A stretch of 39,834 nt of DNA from DATBFG01 sp036558645 (GCA_036558645.1 DATBFG010000003.1:1-39834); one strand, 5' to 3'. Shown: positions 15,508 through 25,192, counted from the first letter of the stretch. Numbers and translations: made by a program. The notes: generated by a model from the letters alone, not told the origin.

Positions 15508-17742
15508 ATGAATGACCTGGCTGCAGAAACCAGCACACTCATCGGATACGTCGATCAGATATCTGTTGCACCTGGTCAATCAATCTCCTGTATGGTCAGC
15601 TGCTCGTCGCCTTCATACGAAGCTACACTAGTTCGCCTGATCGATAAGGACCCCGAGGGAACGCAAGAGTTCCGGGAACAAGTGGTCCCTAGTTCCACCA
15701 ATCGCACGTATGCGGGGCGGATCCAAACAATTCACAGTGGATCGTATGTTATCGTCGAGCACCGCGCCACTCTAGCGTTCAAGTCCGGTATCACCTTACA
15801 AGCCTGGATTTTTCCGACCACTCCAGGGAAATGCATGCAAGGCATCATCACCAAATGCATCCGCTCGTTGGGTGTGGGCTACGGTTTGATGCTCGATGAG
15901 AATGGTTGTCTGTCCTTGAGCGTTGCTCTGGAAAGTGAGCCGGCGCAATGCGTCAAGACACAACGATGTGTTCGTGCTGGTTCGTGGTATTTTGTTGCTG
16001 CCACTCTCAACTTGTCAGCCGCGACGGCGCGCCTCTGGCAATGGCCATGCAGTAACTGGAAAGACGACCCAACCCGCGCGGAATCTGAGCAGACCATAAA
16101 ATGCGGGGGCTTCCGCGATTCCGATGATTGTCTGTGCATAGGTGCCTTTCTGAATGAACGTGAGCGGCGCCCGATCATGTGCGGTCACTTCAACGGGAAG
16201 ATTGACAGGCCAAGGCTCATCGACCGTGCACTCGACGCAGGTGAAATCAAATCGCTGTCCGGGGGAGCCGATCCTGCTGTTTTCGGCGATTCACTATTGG
16301 GCGATTGGGATTTCTCAATTGGAATCCAGAGCAACCGCGTTGACGATCGCTCCCGTCACGCGCATCACGGAATCGCTGTCAACATGCCTGCGCGTGGGGT
16401 CACCGGGTACAACTGGCATGGGGAAATGTTCAGCCGTTATCAGGATGCTCCTCACACTTACGGTGCCATCCATTTCCATGATGACGATCTCGAGGATGCC
16501 GCCTGGAAGGAAGACTTCGCATTTCGAGTCGCGGAGGATCTCGAAAGCGGCATCTACGCGGTTCATCTTATCGCCGAAAATCGTGACTTTCACATCCCTT
16601 ATATTGTGAGGTCCAGAAAGCCAGGTGCGAACACGTCCGTTCTGTTCCTCGCACCCACGTTCAGCTGGCAGGCCTATACGAACTTTAACGAAATTAACAA
16701 CCGGTTCAATCTTGAATCCAATGAATCATCCCCATGGCTGTGGGAAGACCACTTCATAGCCGCTCATCCGGAGCTAGGCGTCAGTCTCTACGATCTACAC
16801 AGTGACGGCAGTACGCCTTTCTACGCCAGCAGATTGCGCCCAAACCTTTCCGGCGGTCCCAGCTATATCTACGCCCCTCTCGCCAGCCCACATCTCCTCG
16901 CTGCCGACCTTTCAATCACCGGTTGGTTGCGAGCCAACGGACACGCTTTCGATGTCATAGCTGATGAGGACCTGCATCGTGAAGGGCATCACCTTCTTGA
17001 ACGCTATCGGGTTGTTATTACGGGCGCTCATCCGGAATACTGGTCCGCCCCCATGCTCGACGGGCTCGAGGGTTTTCTCGCAGGGGGCGGGAACCTTATG
17101 TACCTGGGAGGCAATGGCCTCTATTGGGTGACTTCGGTCCACCCCACACGCCCAGTTATCGAGGTTAGGCGGGTTCTCGGCACTGGTCTCACCCGTGCTC
17201 CTGATGGTGAGCTCTACCACAGTACTACCGGCGAGCTAGGCGGAATTTGGAGAGCTCGAGGCCGAGCTCCGCAAAGGCTTCTCGGTGTCGGCTTTTGCGC
17301 ACAGGGCGGCGCTCCTGGTTCTCCCTACTTTCGCGAAAAAGCCAGCTTTGACCCCCGGGTCGCTTTCATCTTTGAAGGGATTGGTCCAGACGAGCCGATT
17401 GGAAATTTTGGTTTGTGTACTGGCGCCGCCGCGGGATTCGAAATCGATCATCGGGATAATCGGCTCGGTAGTCCCGAAAATACACTTCTCCTTGCGTCCT
17501 CACGAGACCACGACGATTCCTATTGGCATGTTGTGGAGGAGACGACCATCCCGGGGATCCATGAATGTGGTCGACGCTCTCCAAACATACAGGCTCATAT
17601 GACGTATTATGAGCATCCTGGAGGGGGAGCCGTATTCTCGACTGGTTCTATTGCCTGGTCGGGCGCTCTCTCACACAACCGCTATCAAAACAACGTCGCT
17701 CGAATCACGGAAAATGTCCTTCGTAAGTTCGCTCAAAGATAG
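15508..17742 (+). CDS. N,N-dimethylformamidase large-subunit-like protein with LamG domain
   Basis: 744 residues from the ATG at 15508. The frame is open back to an ATG at 15406 that overlaps the previous gene by 35 bases, but those 34 residues are basic and unlike family starts, which open near LIGYVDQISVAPGQ. Residues of about 85-270 form a LamG/concanavalin-like insert (ITLQAWIFPTTPGKCMQGI, RPRLIDRALDAGEI). The C-terminal 450 residues match the dimethylformamidase beta-subunit fold: FLAPTFSWQAYTNF, SLYDLHSDG, VVITGAHPEYWSAPM, GGGNLMYLGGNGLYWVTS, and GGGAVFSTGSIAWSGALSHN. That enzyme binds iron through Tyr and Glu side chains; HPEYW is a candidate ligand segment. No small subunit is encoded nearby and no signal peptide is evident. 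It may cleave an N-acyl or amide bond on a sugar (inference). Confidence 0.8.
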   Translation: MNDLAAETSTLIGYVDQISVAPGQSISCMVSCSSPSYEATLVRLIDKDPEGTQEFREQVVPSSTNRTYAGRIQTIHSGSYVIVEHRATLAFKSGITLQAWIFPTTPGKCMQGIITKCIRSLGVGYGLMLDENGCLSLSVALESEPAQCVKTQRCVRAGSWYFVAATLNLSAATARLWQWPCSNWKDDPTRAESEQTIKCGGFRDSDDCLCIGAFLNERERRPIMCGHFNGKIDRPRLIDRALDAGEIKSLSGGADPAVFGDSLLGDWDFSIGIQSNRVDDRSRHAHHGIAVNMPARGVTGYNWHGEMFSRYQDAPHTYGAIHFHDDDLEDAAWKEDFAFRVAEDLESGIYAVHLIAENRDFHIPYIVRSRKPGANTSVLFLAPTFSWQAYTNFNEINNRFNLESNESSPWLWEDHFIAAHPELGVSLYDLHSDGSTPFYASRLRPNLSGGPSYIYAPLASPHLLAADLSITGWLRANGHAFDVIADEDLHREGHHLLERYRVVITGAHPEYWSAPMLDGLEGFLAGGGNLMYLGGNGLYWVTSVHPTRPVIEVRRVLGTGLTRAPDGELYHSTTGELGGIWRARGRAPQRLLGVGFCAQGGAPGSPYFREKASFDPRVAFIFEGIGPDEPIGNFGLCTGAAAGFEIDHRDNRLGSPENTLLLASSRDHDDSYWHVVEETTIPGIHECGRRSPNIQAHMTYYEHPGGGAVFSTGSIAWSGALSHNRYQNNVARITENVLRKFAQR

Positions 17743-17761
17743 TCTAATAGACCAGTAGACT
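17741..17761. repeat. Short inverted repeat between DMFase-like gene and AraC gene
   Basis: AGTCTA (17741-17746) and TAGACT (17756-17761) are exact inverted copies nine bases apart. The left arm overlaps the stop codon of the upstream gene, and the right arm ends 12 bases before the ATG of the AraC regulator. It could be an operator or a weak hairpin; six-base arms are too short for certainty. Confidence 0.3.
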
Positions 17762-17773
17762 AAAGGTACTTGC

Positions 17774-18727
17774 ATGCGGGGTCATTTGAAATGGGAGTTG
17801 GCAATCGCCCTAGTCGAAGGGCAGATTAGTCCGGAAGGCATTCATATGTGGCCGTTCAGTCAGTCTCTGCCTATCGACATCCGCTTTTTCGACCTCGACC
17901 GCTCCCGGGATCTCCCACGGCACCGCCCGGATCATTGTGAATTGATTTTGGTCGACCAGGGCGAAGTTATGTACGAAACAGAAAATCGAGAATACAGACT
18001 TCACAAAGGCGATCTAGTAGTCGTTGGGAGCAAAGTGCTTCATCGATGTCGCAAAATTGATGGTCCTGTCATTCCCGCCAAAGCGATTGTACTGCTTTTC
18101 CTTCCCGAACTCGTAGCGGACGCGCACACCTGGGGCGGAAGCTTGAACCTACTGACGCCCTTCTCTCTTGCCGAATATGGCTTCAGCCCTGTGATTCCCG
18201 GATCTACTGGCATACCTAGAAAGGTGCGTTGCCTCGTTAACCAGATGCACTCTCTCCTGCCAGTTACTTCTGCCGATTCCGGCGCAGGCATCAAGATGTA
18301 CTTGCATCTGATCCTATTTTTGCTTGCAAGATATTCCGCCGGACTACCGGAACTTCAGGAGCGTGTCCATCGAGACTCCCAGATGCTTCAGAGGCTACGG
18401 CCCCTGTTGAATTTCCTTGAAGCTCATTACCAGGAGGACATCTCTCTGACGCAGGCCGCCCGTCTGGTCTCTATGAGTCCGTCTCACTTTATTCATTGCT
18501 TCAAGATCGTGACCGGAATTTCTTTTATCAACTATCTGAATCAGCTTCGAATAGCCAAATCTCAATCATTTCTGGTCGAGACCTGCTCGTCGGTCAGCGA
18601 TGTCGGTCAGCAAGTCGGCTTCTCGAGTCACAGCTATTTCACCTCGCTATTCCGTCGCTACGCCAAAATGACGCCGACGCAATACCGATCCGCCGCAACC
18701 GGTCAACTGCTCAGTCACAAGAACTAA
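17774..18727 (+). CDS. AraC-family transcriptional regulator
   Basis: 317 residues. The N-terminal cupin-type sensor spans about residues 30-150 (LPRHRPDHCELILVDQGEV, YRLHKGDLVVVGSKVLHRC), the shape of sugar-binding AraC/RhaS-type proteins. The C-terminal double helix-turn-helix spans about 210-312: LLNFLEAHYQEDISLTQAARL, SMSPSHFIHCFKIVTGISF, LRIAKSQSFLVETCSSVSDV, GFSSHSYFTSLFRRYAKMTPTQYR. It starts 31 bases after the dimethylformamidase-like gene and precedes the TonB-dependent receptor, so it probably activates this locus in response to the imported sugar (inference). Confidence 0.92.
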   Translation: MRGHLKWELAIALVEGQISPEGIHMWPFSQSLPIDIRFFDLDRSRDLPRHRPDHCELILVDQGEVMYETENREYRLHKGDLVVVGSKVLHRCRKIDGPVIPAKAIVLLFLPELVADAHTWGGSLNLLTPFSLAEYGFSPVIPGSTGIPRKVRCLVNQMHSLLPVTSADSGAGIKMYLHLILFLLARYSAGLPELQERVHRDSQMLQRLRPLLNFLEAHYQEDISLTQAARLVSMSPSHFIHCFKIVTGISFINYLNQLRIAKSQSFLVETCSSVSDVGQQVGFSSHSYFTSLFRRYAKMTPTQYRSAATGQLLSHKN

Positions 18728-18732
18728 GCTTT

Positions 18733-18785
18733 CAGAACTTGCTGAGGCTTCGCTCCTCCGGTTCTTGATGCCCGCACCGGGCTTT
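18733..18785 (+). terminator. Possible terminator after the AraC gene
   Basis: Two stem-loops follow the AraC stop. AGAAC at about 18733 pairs with GTTCT at about 18765, enclosing a GAGG/CCTC inner stem. Then GCCCG-CAC-CGGGC (18770-18782) is followed by TTT. Stems are short and the T-run has only three bases, so the call is tentative. Confidence 0.35.
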
Positions 18786-18897
18786 CATCATTCCATTACA
18801 GTCTTTGATCGATTACTTGTAGACGTCTCCCGATTACCGCGTTTCAATGGAAAACACGAAAAACCGCCGCCACGGTTGCGGTGAAAGGGGAGACCGT

Positions 18898-21800
18898 ATG
18901 GGGCAACCTGCTCTTGCGTATAGACGCCGGCCAATCATCGCGTTTTGCCTTACTTTCGTTGCTTTCAGCGGTTTGCAAGCACAGACTGAAACCGGCGTGA
19001 TCAGTGGCTCTACTGTGGACACTTCGGGGGCTATCATCGTCGGGGCTACCATTCAGTTGACGGCCGATGCGACGGGCACCACCCGAACGAGTGCATCAAA
19101 TTCCGCCGGTGAGTTTGTGTTCTCGGCTGTTCCTCCTGCTACTTATTCAGTGAGGATCGAAAAGCCAGGGTTTCGTACCTATGTACACTCGGGGATAGTA
19201 CTCACGGCGAGTGAACGCCTTCCGCTTGGAACCATTCAACTGGCAGTCGGCGATGTGCGGCAGCAGATTACTGTTATTTCTCAGGGACAAACCGTTAATA
19301 CCGAAAGCGGTGAGCCCAGTTCTTTCCTCTCAGCTCGTCAAATGGATTCGTCTATTGCCCGAGGACGGGATCCCATTAACCTCCTGAAAATCCTTCCAGG
19401 TGTTTCCCAGATCACGTCGAACGGCTCCGGATCCGAAATAAGCGAGAGTGACCCCGGAATCGGTGATTCCTCCCCTGGTGGTGAATTTGGAACTTTTTCA
19501 CCCAACATAGGTGGAATGCGCAGCTATTGGAACAACACGATGCTCGACGGACAACCGGCTGATACGACCGGCATTCGATCGCTTTATTCGTCCGTCCTGA
19601 GCATGGACTCAATCGCCGAAGTAAAGCTGAATCAGAACACCTACTCCGCCGAATTTGGTCCAAACCCGGGACCCACCGTTAGCATCGTCACCAAGTCGGG
19701 AACTTCACAATTTCACGGAAACGTGTACTGGGAAAATCGCAACCGCGAGTTTGTGGCAAATGATTTTTTTAACAACCGCAACGGTGTACCGAAGCCTGCG
19801 TACCGGTTCAACAACGTGGGCGGGACGATCGGAGGGCCGGTTTACATCCCTAAGCTGCTCACGTCTACGCGCGACAAACTGTTCTTCTTCTTTTCGACTG
19901 ATTATTGGGATATCACCCAACCAGGTCCCCTGAACCGTTTGACGGTACCCACTGCGCTCGAACGAAATGGCGATTTTTCTCAAACCCTCGATCAGAGTGG
20001 AAGTCTGATTCCCATAACTGACCCACAGTCGAAGGCGCCCTTTTTAGGCAACGTGATCCCAACCAGCCGCTTGGACCCGAATATGCAAGCCCTGCTCAAT
20101 GTGTTTCCCGCGGCGAATGTTCTGGATCGGAGCGTTTCTCTCGGTGCTTATAACTATCAATGGCAGGAAAGTCCACATCAGCAGAAGATTTCCCAATTGC
20201 TACGGCTGGACTACAATATAAGTCCCAAAGACACCCTCATCGTTCGGGGCTCCCGCTGGAATTCCGACATTCTCGAATATAACGGCGGAAACGTCGCATT
20301 TAATCAGCTTCCCCTTGTTCGCGTAGGGTATCGGTTCACCATGGACAACGCACAGGCGCGATATATCCGTACTTTCACACCCAACCTGGTGAACGAGCTA
20401 AGCTTTGGAATTCGCGGCGAAAAGGAGTTGCCTTCGCATCTCGAGGGCGGATCAATTTTCGAGCCAGTCACGCGCTCAGGTATCGGCTTCACTCTCGGTC
20501 AACTCTACCCGTCCGCGAATCCGAATGACTTCATCCCTGAAGCGGTGTTTGGAGGAATACCCAACCGTGCAGATTTAACATATGATTACCGCTTGCCCAT
20601 CGACGCATCGATGAGCTACCTGACGCTCTCGAATATCGTGAGCTACGCTCATGCCAGCCATACTTTCAAATTCGGTTTATATGTTCAAAGAACCGGCAAC
20701 GGATACGGTAGCCGATCGGGGTCCAGCCCCTCCGGACATTTTGATTTCACACGGAATCCGAACAATTCGGGCGACGCCAACTGGCCCTACGCCACGGCAC
20801 TTTTGGGTAACTTCAATTCTTACACCGAGTCCAACCAGCGTATTGACGGAACAGGGCGTATCTGGAATGTCGACTGGTTCGCTCAGGATACATGGAAAGT
20901 AACGTCACGCTTGACTTTGGGATACGGTCTCCGGTTTTCCTGGTTCACTCCGTGGCTTTATAACGATCCGTCCCAGGCGGCCTCCTTCTCGTTTGAGCGC
21001 TATAACCCGGCCGATCTACCGCCGCTCTATCGGCCTGCTTTTGATCCAAGTGGCAACCGTGTTGCACAGGATCCCGTAACCGGCGCGTTTGCGCCTGCCC
21101 CCCTTATCGGAGCCTTCGTACCGGGAACGGGGGATCCCTTTTCTGGCATGGTGGTTGACTCGGATAAAAATTACCCGGATGGCTTTACAACCCATCAGGC
21201 AGTCGAGGTCGGCACACGTTTCAGCTTCGCTTATGACGTATTTGGAAACGGGACAACCGCGATTCGGGGCGGCTTCGGCACCCTTAAAGAAACCCAGCCG
21301 ACCGTCAATCCGTATCAGTGGTCCAGCTTCACAAATCCGCCTGTTGAGATATCGCCCAAGATCTTCTATGGTGACACCAGTTCTCTGCTGAGCTCGAAAG
21401 GTGTGCTCTTTCCTTCGGGCGTTTCGAGCATTGAAAAACACATGAATACTCCGACGGTTTACCAGTACAGTATCGGAGTACAGCGCAGAATTGGGAAGAA
21501 CACGCTGCTGGATGTTTCTTACGTGGGCAATCTTGGAAGGCATCTGCTTCAAACGCGGGATTATGACACCCTGCCCTACGGCGCCCGTTTCCAACCTCAG
21601 AATGCCGATCCTACGAATCCAGGCAGCGCCCTGCCCGACGCCTTGTTCACTCCCTATCTTGGTTACACCAGCATCAGCTATCTCCAAGCTTCCGGCATTT
21701 CGAACTACAACTCTTTCCAGGTCTCTGCAACTCATCGCTTTACTTCGGGAATAGAATTCGGCGCGTCCTACACCTGGTCGAAGACTATGGATCTAACCGA

Positions 21801-22428
21801 CGGTGAGGGTGGGCTGCTCGCCCGATACATTTCTGATCGCGTCTGGTCGTACGGATTGGCTGGCTTTGACCAATCCCAAATGCTGGTCTTTAATTACGTT
21901 TGGCCACTTCCGAAAACTAGCCGAGGACCCGGCTTTGTACGCGCAATCATCAACGACTGGCAACTATCGGGTGTGACGACGTTTGCCACCGGATTACCTC
22001 AAGGCGTAAATGTGAACACCACAGACGGCGCGGATATCACCGGGGGAGGAGACGGAGTCCGCGCCGTGCTTCTCCAACCCGTGGAACTCTCGCATGGTGA
22101 CAGGAGCTTCAGCGAATGGTTCAACGTGGCAGCCTTTGGCCGACCCGCGACGGGTACGTTTGGAAATGCTTCGAAAGCCGTATTCCGTGGGCCCGGCATC
22201 AACAACTGGGATATCTCCGTCATGCGTAATTTTCCATTTGGTAGCGAGTCGCGTTATGTTCAGTTGCGTGGCGAGTTCTACAATGCTTTCAATCACACCC
22301 AGTTCGCGACAGTAGACAACGATGCACTTTTCGATCCTGACGGCAAGCAGGTCAATGGTCAATTCGGCCAAGTGATCTCGACACGTCCTCCGCGCATCAT
22401 TCAGCTCGCCTTGAAAGTATATTTCTGA
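18898..22428 (+). CDS. Oar-like TonB-dependent receptor with carboxypeptidase-regulatory domain
   Basis: 1176 residues from the ATG at 18898, preceded by AGGGGAG at ideal spacing; the frame is open to 18847 but that adds only polar residues. The signal peptide is RRRPIIAFCLTFVAFSGLQA. A carboxypeptidase-regulatory-like domain follows at about residues 30-110 (GVISGSTVDTSGAIIVGATI, SAGEFVFSAVPPATYSVRI). Next come a plug-like region (DPINLLKILPGVSQI, GGMRSYWNNTMLDGQPADT, KSGTSQFHGNVYWENRN) and a large outer-membrane beta-barrel ending in KVYF, the expected terminal aromatic. This is the receptor class that acidobacteria carry in many copies. It lies between the AraC regulator and the sugar transporter, and no SusD partner is present. 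It probably imports an oligosaccharide using TonB energy (inference). Confidence 0.93.
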   Translation: MGQPALAYRRRPIIAFCLTFVAFSGLQAQTETGVISGSTVDTSGAIIVGATIQLTADATGTTRTSASNSAGEFVFSAVPPATYSVRIEKPGFRTYVHSGIVLTASERLPLGTIQLAVGDVRQQITVISQGQTVNTESGEPSSFLSARQMDSSIARGRDPINLLKILPGVSQITSNGSGSEISESDPGIGDSSPGGEFGTFSPNIGGMRSYWNNTMLDGQPADTTGIRSLYSSVLSMDSIAEVKLNQNTYSAEFGPNPGPTVSIVTKSGTSQFHGNVYWENRNREFVANDFFNNRNGVPKPAYRFNNVGGTIGGPVYIPKLLTSTRDKLFFFFSTDYWDITQPGPLNRLTVPTALERNGDFSQTLDQSGSLIPITDPQSKAPFLGNVIPTSRLDPNMQALLNVFPAANVLDRSVSLGAYNYQWQESPHQQKISQLLRLDYNISPKDTLIVRGSRWNSDILEYNGGNVAFNQLPLVRVGYRFTMDNAQARYIRTFTPNLVNELSFGIRGEKELPSHLEGGSIFEPVTRSGIGFTLGQLYPSANPNDFIPEAVFGGIPNRADLTYDYRLPIDASMSYLTLSNIVSYAHASHTFKFGLYVQRTGNGYGSRSGSSPSGHFDFTRNPNNSGDANWPYATALLGNFNSYTESNQRIDGTGRIWNVDWFAQDTWKVTSRLTLGYGLRFSWFTPWLYNDPSQAASFSFERYNPADLPPLYRPAFDPSGNRVAQDPVTGAFAPAPLIGAFVPGTGDPFSGMVVDSDKNYPDGFTTHQAVEVGTRFSFAYDVFGNGTTAIRGGFGTLKETQPTVNPYQWSSFTNPPVEISPKIFYGDTSSLLSSKGVLFPSGVSSIEKHMNTPTVYQYSIGVQRRIGKNTLLDVSYVGNLGRHLLQTRDYDTLPYGARFQPQNADPTNPGSALPDALFTPYLGYTSISYLQASGISNYNSFQVSATHRFTSGIEFGASYTWSKTMDLTDGEGGLLARYISDRVWSYGLAGFDQSQMLVFNYVWPLPKTSRGPGFVRAIINDWQLSGVTTFATGLPQGVNVNTTDGADITGGGDGVRAVLLQPVELSHGDRSFSEWFNVAAFGRPATGTFGNASKAVFRGPGINNWDISVMRNFPFGSESRYVQLRGEFYNAFNHTQFATVDNDALFDPDGKQVNGQFGQVISTRPPRIIQLALKVYF

Positions 22429-22499
22429 GACGCTTTGAAACCGATGGTTAGCTAACAGGTTGATCTAAGCGGTTTTTGAGAGCACACTTTCCCATTCGA

Positions 22500-23549
22500 A
22501 TGAACGTCGAGTCGATACAAGGTTTGCTGCTTGTCTGCCTTTCGGGCGTCATGGCTGGCTTCATGATTGTGCCGATGAAATATGCCAGCCGCTGGAAATG
22601 GGAAAACGTTTGGTTAGCGTTCTGCTTCGTTGCCCTGTTTCTCGCGCCGGTGCTGACCATGACGATCAGGTTCCCGAGTGTCGTGAACGTCTACGGAAAC
22701 TTGAACTCTTCGAACCTGGTAACGGTGGTTTGCCTCGGGTTCGGTTGGGGAATCGGCTGCGCACTCGCGGGCATCGGATACGCCATGCTCGGCGTTGGTC
22801 TCGGGATGACACTGAATTTGGGTCTAACTACTGCGTTTGGATCGCTGCTTCCGTTCGCAGTCCTATTTCCAGAGCGGCTCGTAAGCCCCTCCGCGATTGC
22901 GCTGTATGCTGCCATTCTTCTTGTAGTTGTTGGGTTGGCTCTGTCTGCACGCGCAGGCACGCTCCGGGAGAGCGCGCAGAACACCGCAAAGAACGTGGCG
23001 GTTGCCGACCTGGCGACCTTTGCACGAGGCAACTTACGTAAAGGTCTCGTAATTTGTATTGCCGCCGGCCTGTTTTCTTCGATGTATAACCTGGCCCTCT
23101 CTTTCGGGCAGGGGATCCGGTTGGCAGCTTTGAGCGCAGGCGCGCGTCCGGCTGATGCAGTAAACGCTTTGTGGCTGCCCGTCGAAATTGCCGCTTTTGC
23201 CGCAAACCTCGGCTACTGCGGCTACTTGCTCAGTAAGAATTCTACTTGGGCATTGTATGTGGCACCGCGTAGCTTTGGTCATTGGATGCTCGCCGTCCTC
23301 ATGGGTCTACTCTGGGTATCCAGCATTTCGGTCTACGGCCTGGGTGCTGCGCATCTTGGCACCATGGGACCGATCCTTGGCTTTCCGGTCAATATGGCCA
23401 TGACCATAGTTGCGGCAAATGTAGCGGGGATGATCACCGGTGAATGGGCTGGATCGCCACGTCGAGCACTTCTGCTCCTTCGTTCAGGAGCTCTGGTGCT
23501 GATTGCGGCGATGGTAGTTATTGGTGTCTGGCAGACGAATAGTAGATGA
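22500..23549 (+). CDS. RhaT-like L-rhamnose/proton symporter family transporter
   Basis: 349 residues from the ATG at 22500; a TTG at 22476 in frame adds eight polar residues. About ten transmembrane helices are visible (GLLLVCLSGVMAGFMIVPMK, VWLAFCFVALFLAPVLTMTI, IALYAAILLVVVGLALSA, HWMLAVLMGLLWVSSISVYG, ALVLIAAMVVIGVW). Family marks include a conserved N-terminal GFMIVPMKYASRWKWENVW and the Gly-rich FGWGIGCALAGIGYAMLGVGLGMTL segment (split here as FGWGIGCALAGIGYAML then GVGLGMTL). It acts in the inner membrane and probably imports L-rhamnose or a related deoxysugar with protons. The glycosidase gene follows after ten bases, so the two are likely co-transcribed. The exact sugar is an inference from family. 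Confidence 0.82.
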   Translation: MNVESIQGLLLVCLSGVMAGFMIVPMKYASRWKWENVWLAFCFVALFLAPVLTMTIRFPSVVNVYGNLNSSNLVTVVCLGFGWGIGCALAGIGYAMLGVGLGMTLNLGLTTAFGSLLPFAVLFPERLVSPSAIALYAAILLVVVGLALSARAGTLRESAQNTAKNVAVADLATFARGNLRKGLVICIAAGLFSSMYNLALSFGQGIRLAALSAGARPADAVNALWLPVEIAAFAANLGYCGYLLSKNSTWALYVAPRSFGHWMLAVLMGLLWVSSISVYGLGAAHLGTMGPILGFPVNMAMTIVAANVAGMITGEWAGSPRRALLLLRSGALVLIAAMVVIGVWQTNSR

Positions 23550-23559
23550 ATCGGGAGAC

Positions 23560-24897
23560 ATGGAGAATCGAATGATTCGATTGATCAAGTTGCCTGTATT
23601 GGCGTTACTCATTCTTGTTATGTCGGTCCTGATTGAGAAAGGAATTTTTTCCGCGGAAGCGCCGTCGCAACGTGGACTCTCGATCAGCAAAAATGGACGA
23701 TATTTCCTACAGGACGGAAAGCCCTTCTTCTGGTTGGGCGATTCAGCATGGTCCCTTTTTTCCCTCTATACGAAAGACGAGATCACGTATTACCTGGACC
23801 ATCGAAAGCAGCAAGGCTTCAACGTCATCCAAGTCATGATTCCGTTTAATGGCGGACCCGGTTTGAAGACGGCGGGAACAGATGTTGAAGGGAACCTTCC
23901 GTTCCATGATTGGGACCCGCGAAAACCGAACGAAAACTATTTTAAGAAGGTCGACTGGGTCGTGAAGAAAGCCGAACAGAAGGGCATTGTACTTTATGTT
24001 TTGGCTATGGGTGGCTCTGGTGGCTCGTTTGTGCGCGTAAAGAAAGTATTCACGCGCGAGAACGCTAGGGGCTATGGCGAATGGTTAGGGCGGCGATATA
24101 AGGATGCCACTAACATCATCTGGATGAATGGATTTGATCTGGCGCCCTGGAGCTTTCAGGAGGTTGCTGAAGACTTCGCTGAGGGACTAAGATCGACGGA
24201 CAATGGCGCCCATCTCGTTAGCTACGCTCCGGCAGGGGGCTTTTCTTCGAGCTACTTTCAGGATGCAAAATGGGTGAGTTTCAATCACATCCAAACATGG
24301 AGTGATTACTGGCGAGCGCCAGCCTTTGTATTATCTGATTACTGCCAGCTGCCTGTGAAACCTGTGGTGATGGCGGAAGGTGCATATGAAGCCGGCCCCG
24401 AATATCCCAGTCGTCCTATCACTCCGTACGTCGTTCGCAAAGAGGCGTATTGGTCATATCTCAGTGGTGGCTTCCACACCTATGGACATAACGACATATG
24501 GCGTAAGAATCCTTCTTGGCGTGAATCCCTGGAATCGCCCGGTGCCAAGCAGATGACTATTTTGAAGAAGCTGCTCGAAACTTGCAAATGGTGGCAGCTC
24601 GTACCTGACCAATCCCTTTTCGTTCAAAACGCGAGCAGCGATAAGACCTTCAATTCCGCAGCGCGTTCGACAGAGTCGGACTTCGCGATTGTCTATCTCA
24701 GCTCCCAAACTTCCGTGCCGATAGACCTGCGAAGAGTCGCGCGAACGGATAGAGTGACGGTCACGGTTATGAATCCGGCGACAGGGGCCAAGGAGGATTT
24801 GGGCAATTTCCCAAGTCATAGTACCCAAACTTTTGCAACGCCTGCTGACAGCGAGGATGCTGTGCTCCTGCTTGACGCTAAAGCCACTTTCCGCTGA
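23560..24897 (+). CDS. Secreted DUF4038/GH140 apiosidase-like glycoside hydrolase
   Basis: 445 residues from the ATG at 23560, with GGGAGA just ahead. The N-terminus is a signal or anchor (IRLIKLPVLALLILVMSVLI). The barrel opens with ISKNGRYFLQDGKPFFWLGD then SAWSLF, the hallmark of DUF4038. Further marks are LDHRKQQGFNVIQVMIPF, RRYKDATNIIWMNGFD (candidate acid/base Asp), SFNHIQTWSDYW, PVVMAEGAYEAG (candidate nucleophile Glu), and GGFHTYGHNDIW. The last 80 residues resemble the C-terminal beta domain common in this family (SDFAIVYLSSQTSVPIDLR). GH140 enzymes remove apiose from rhamnogalacturonan II; other DUF4038 members act on other pentosides. Placed after a RhaT-like transporter, action on a pectic side chain containing rhamnose and apiose is plausible (inference). 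Confidence 0.85.
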   Translation: MENRMIRLIKLPVLALLILVMSVLIEKGIFSAEAPSQRGLSISKNGRYFLQDGKPFFWLGDSAWSLFSLYTKDEITYYLDHRKQQGFNVIQVMIPFNGGPGLKTAGTDVEGNLPFHDWDPRKPNENYFKKVDWVVKKAEQKGIVLYVLAMGGSGGSFVRVKKVFTRENARGYGEWLGRRYKDATNIIWMNGFDLAPWSFQEVAEDFAEGLRSTDNGAHLVSYAPAGGFSSSYFQDAKWVSFNHIQTWSDYWRAPAFVLSDYCQLPVKPVVMAEGAYEAGPEYPSRPITPYVVRKEAYWSYLSGGFHTYGHNDIWRKNPSWRESLESPGAKQMTILKKLLETCKWWQLVPDQSLFVQNASSDKTFNSAARSTESDFAIVYLSSQTSVPIDLRRVARTDRVTVTVMNPATGAKEDLGNFPSHSTQTFATPADSEDAVLLLDAKATFR

Positions 24898-24999
24898 CTG
24901 AAGTCCGTGTCCCCGATTAACCTTAGCGTCATTTGAATAAGAAGTCTGCTTTTGGATAAGCTCAGTCGGTGGTTAACCGAATGATTGGGACGCGAACGG

Positions 25000-25015
25000 C
25001 GATTGGTAACAATCG
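25000..25015. repeat. Perfect short hairpin upstream of IS66 remnant
   Basis: CGATTG (25000-25005), loop GTAA, CAATCG (25010-25015). It lies about 100 bases past the glycosidase stop, in a stretch of about 295 bases (24898-25192) where nothing else was recognised. It may belong to the left flank of the IS66 remnant. No T-run follows. Confidence 0.3.
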
Positions 25016-25192
25016 ACCTTACCCTCCTACCTGATCCAAAAAAAGTTATGCGGCGCGCCTTCAGTATGACTTCCGGCTAGAATTGGACCGCGTCGTACTG
25101 ATCTGCGCCGTAAGCCGGGCCCAAACCTAGATGTGGCGCACAAGGGCCTAGCAGTCCGGGCGGAAGAAATCCCGTCGTGAACAGTAGTTCGC

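Noticed and set aside
21016..21735. Long open frame of 239 codons on the minus strand inside the TonB-dependent receptor gene
   Set aside because: It is antisense to a clearly conserved receptor, has no family resemblance and no ribosome binding site.
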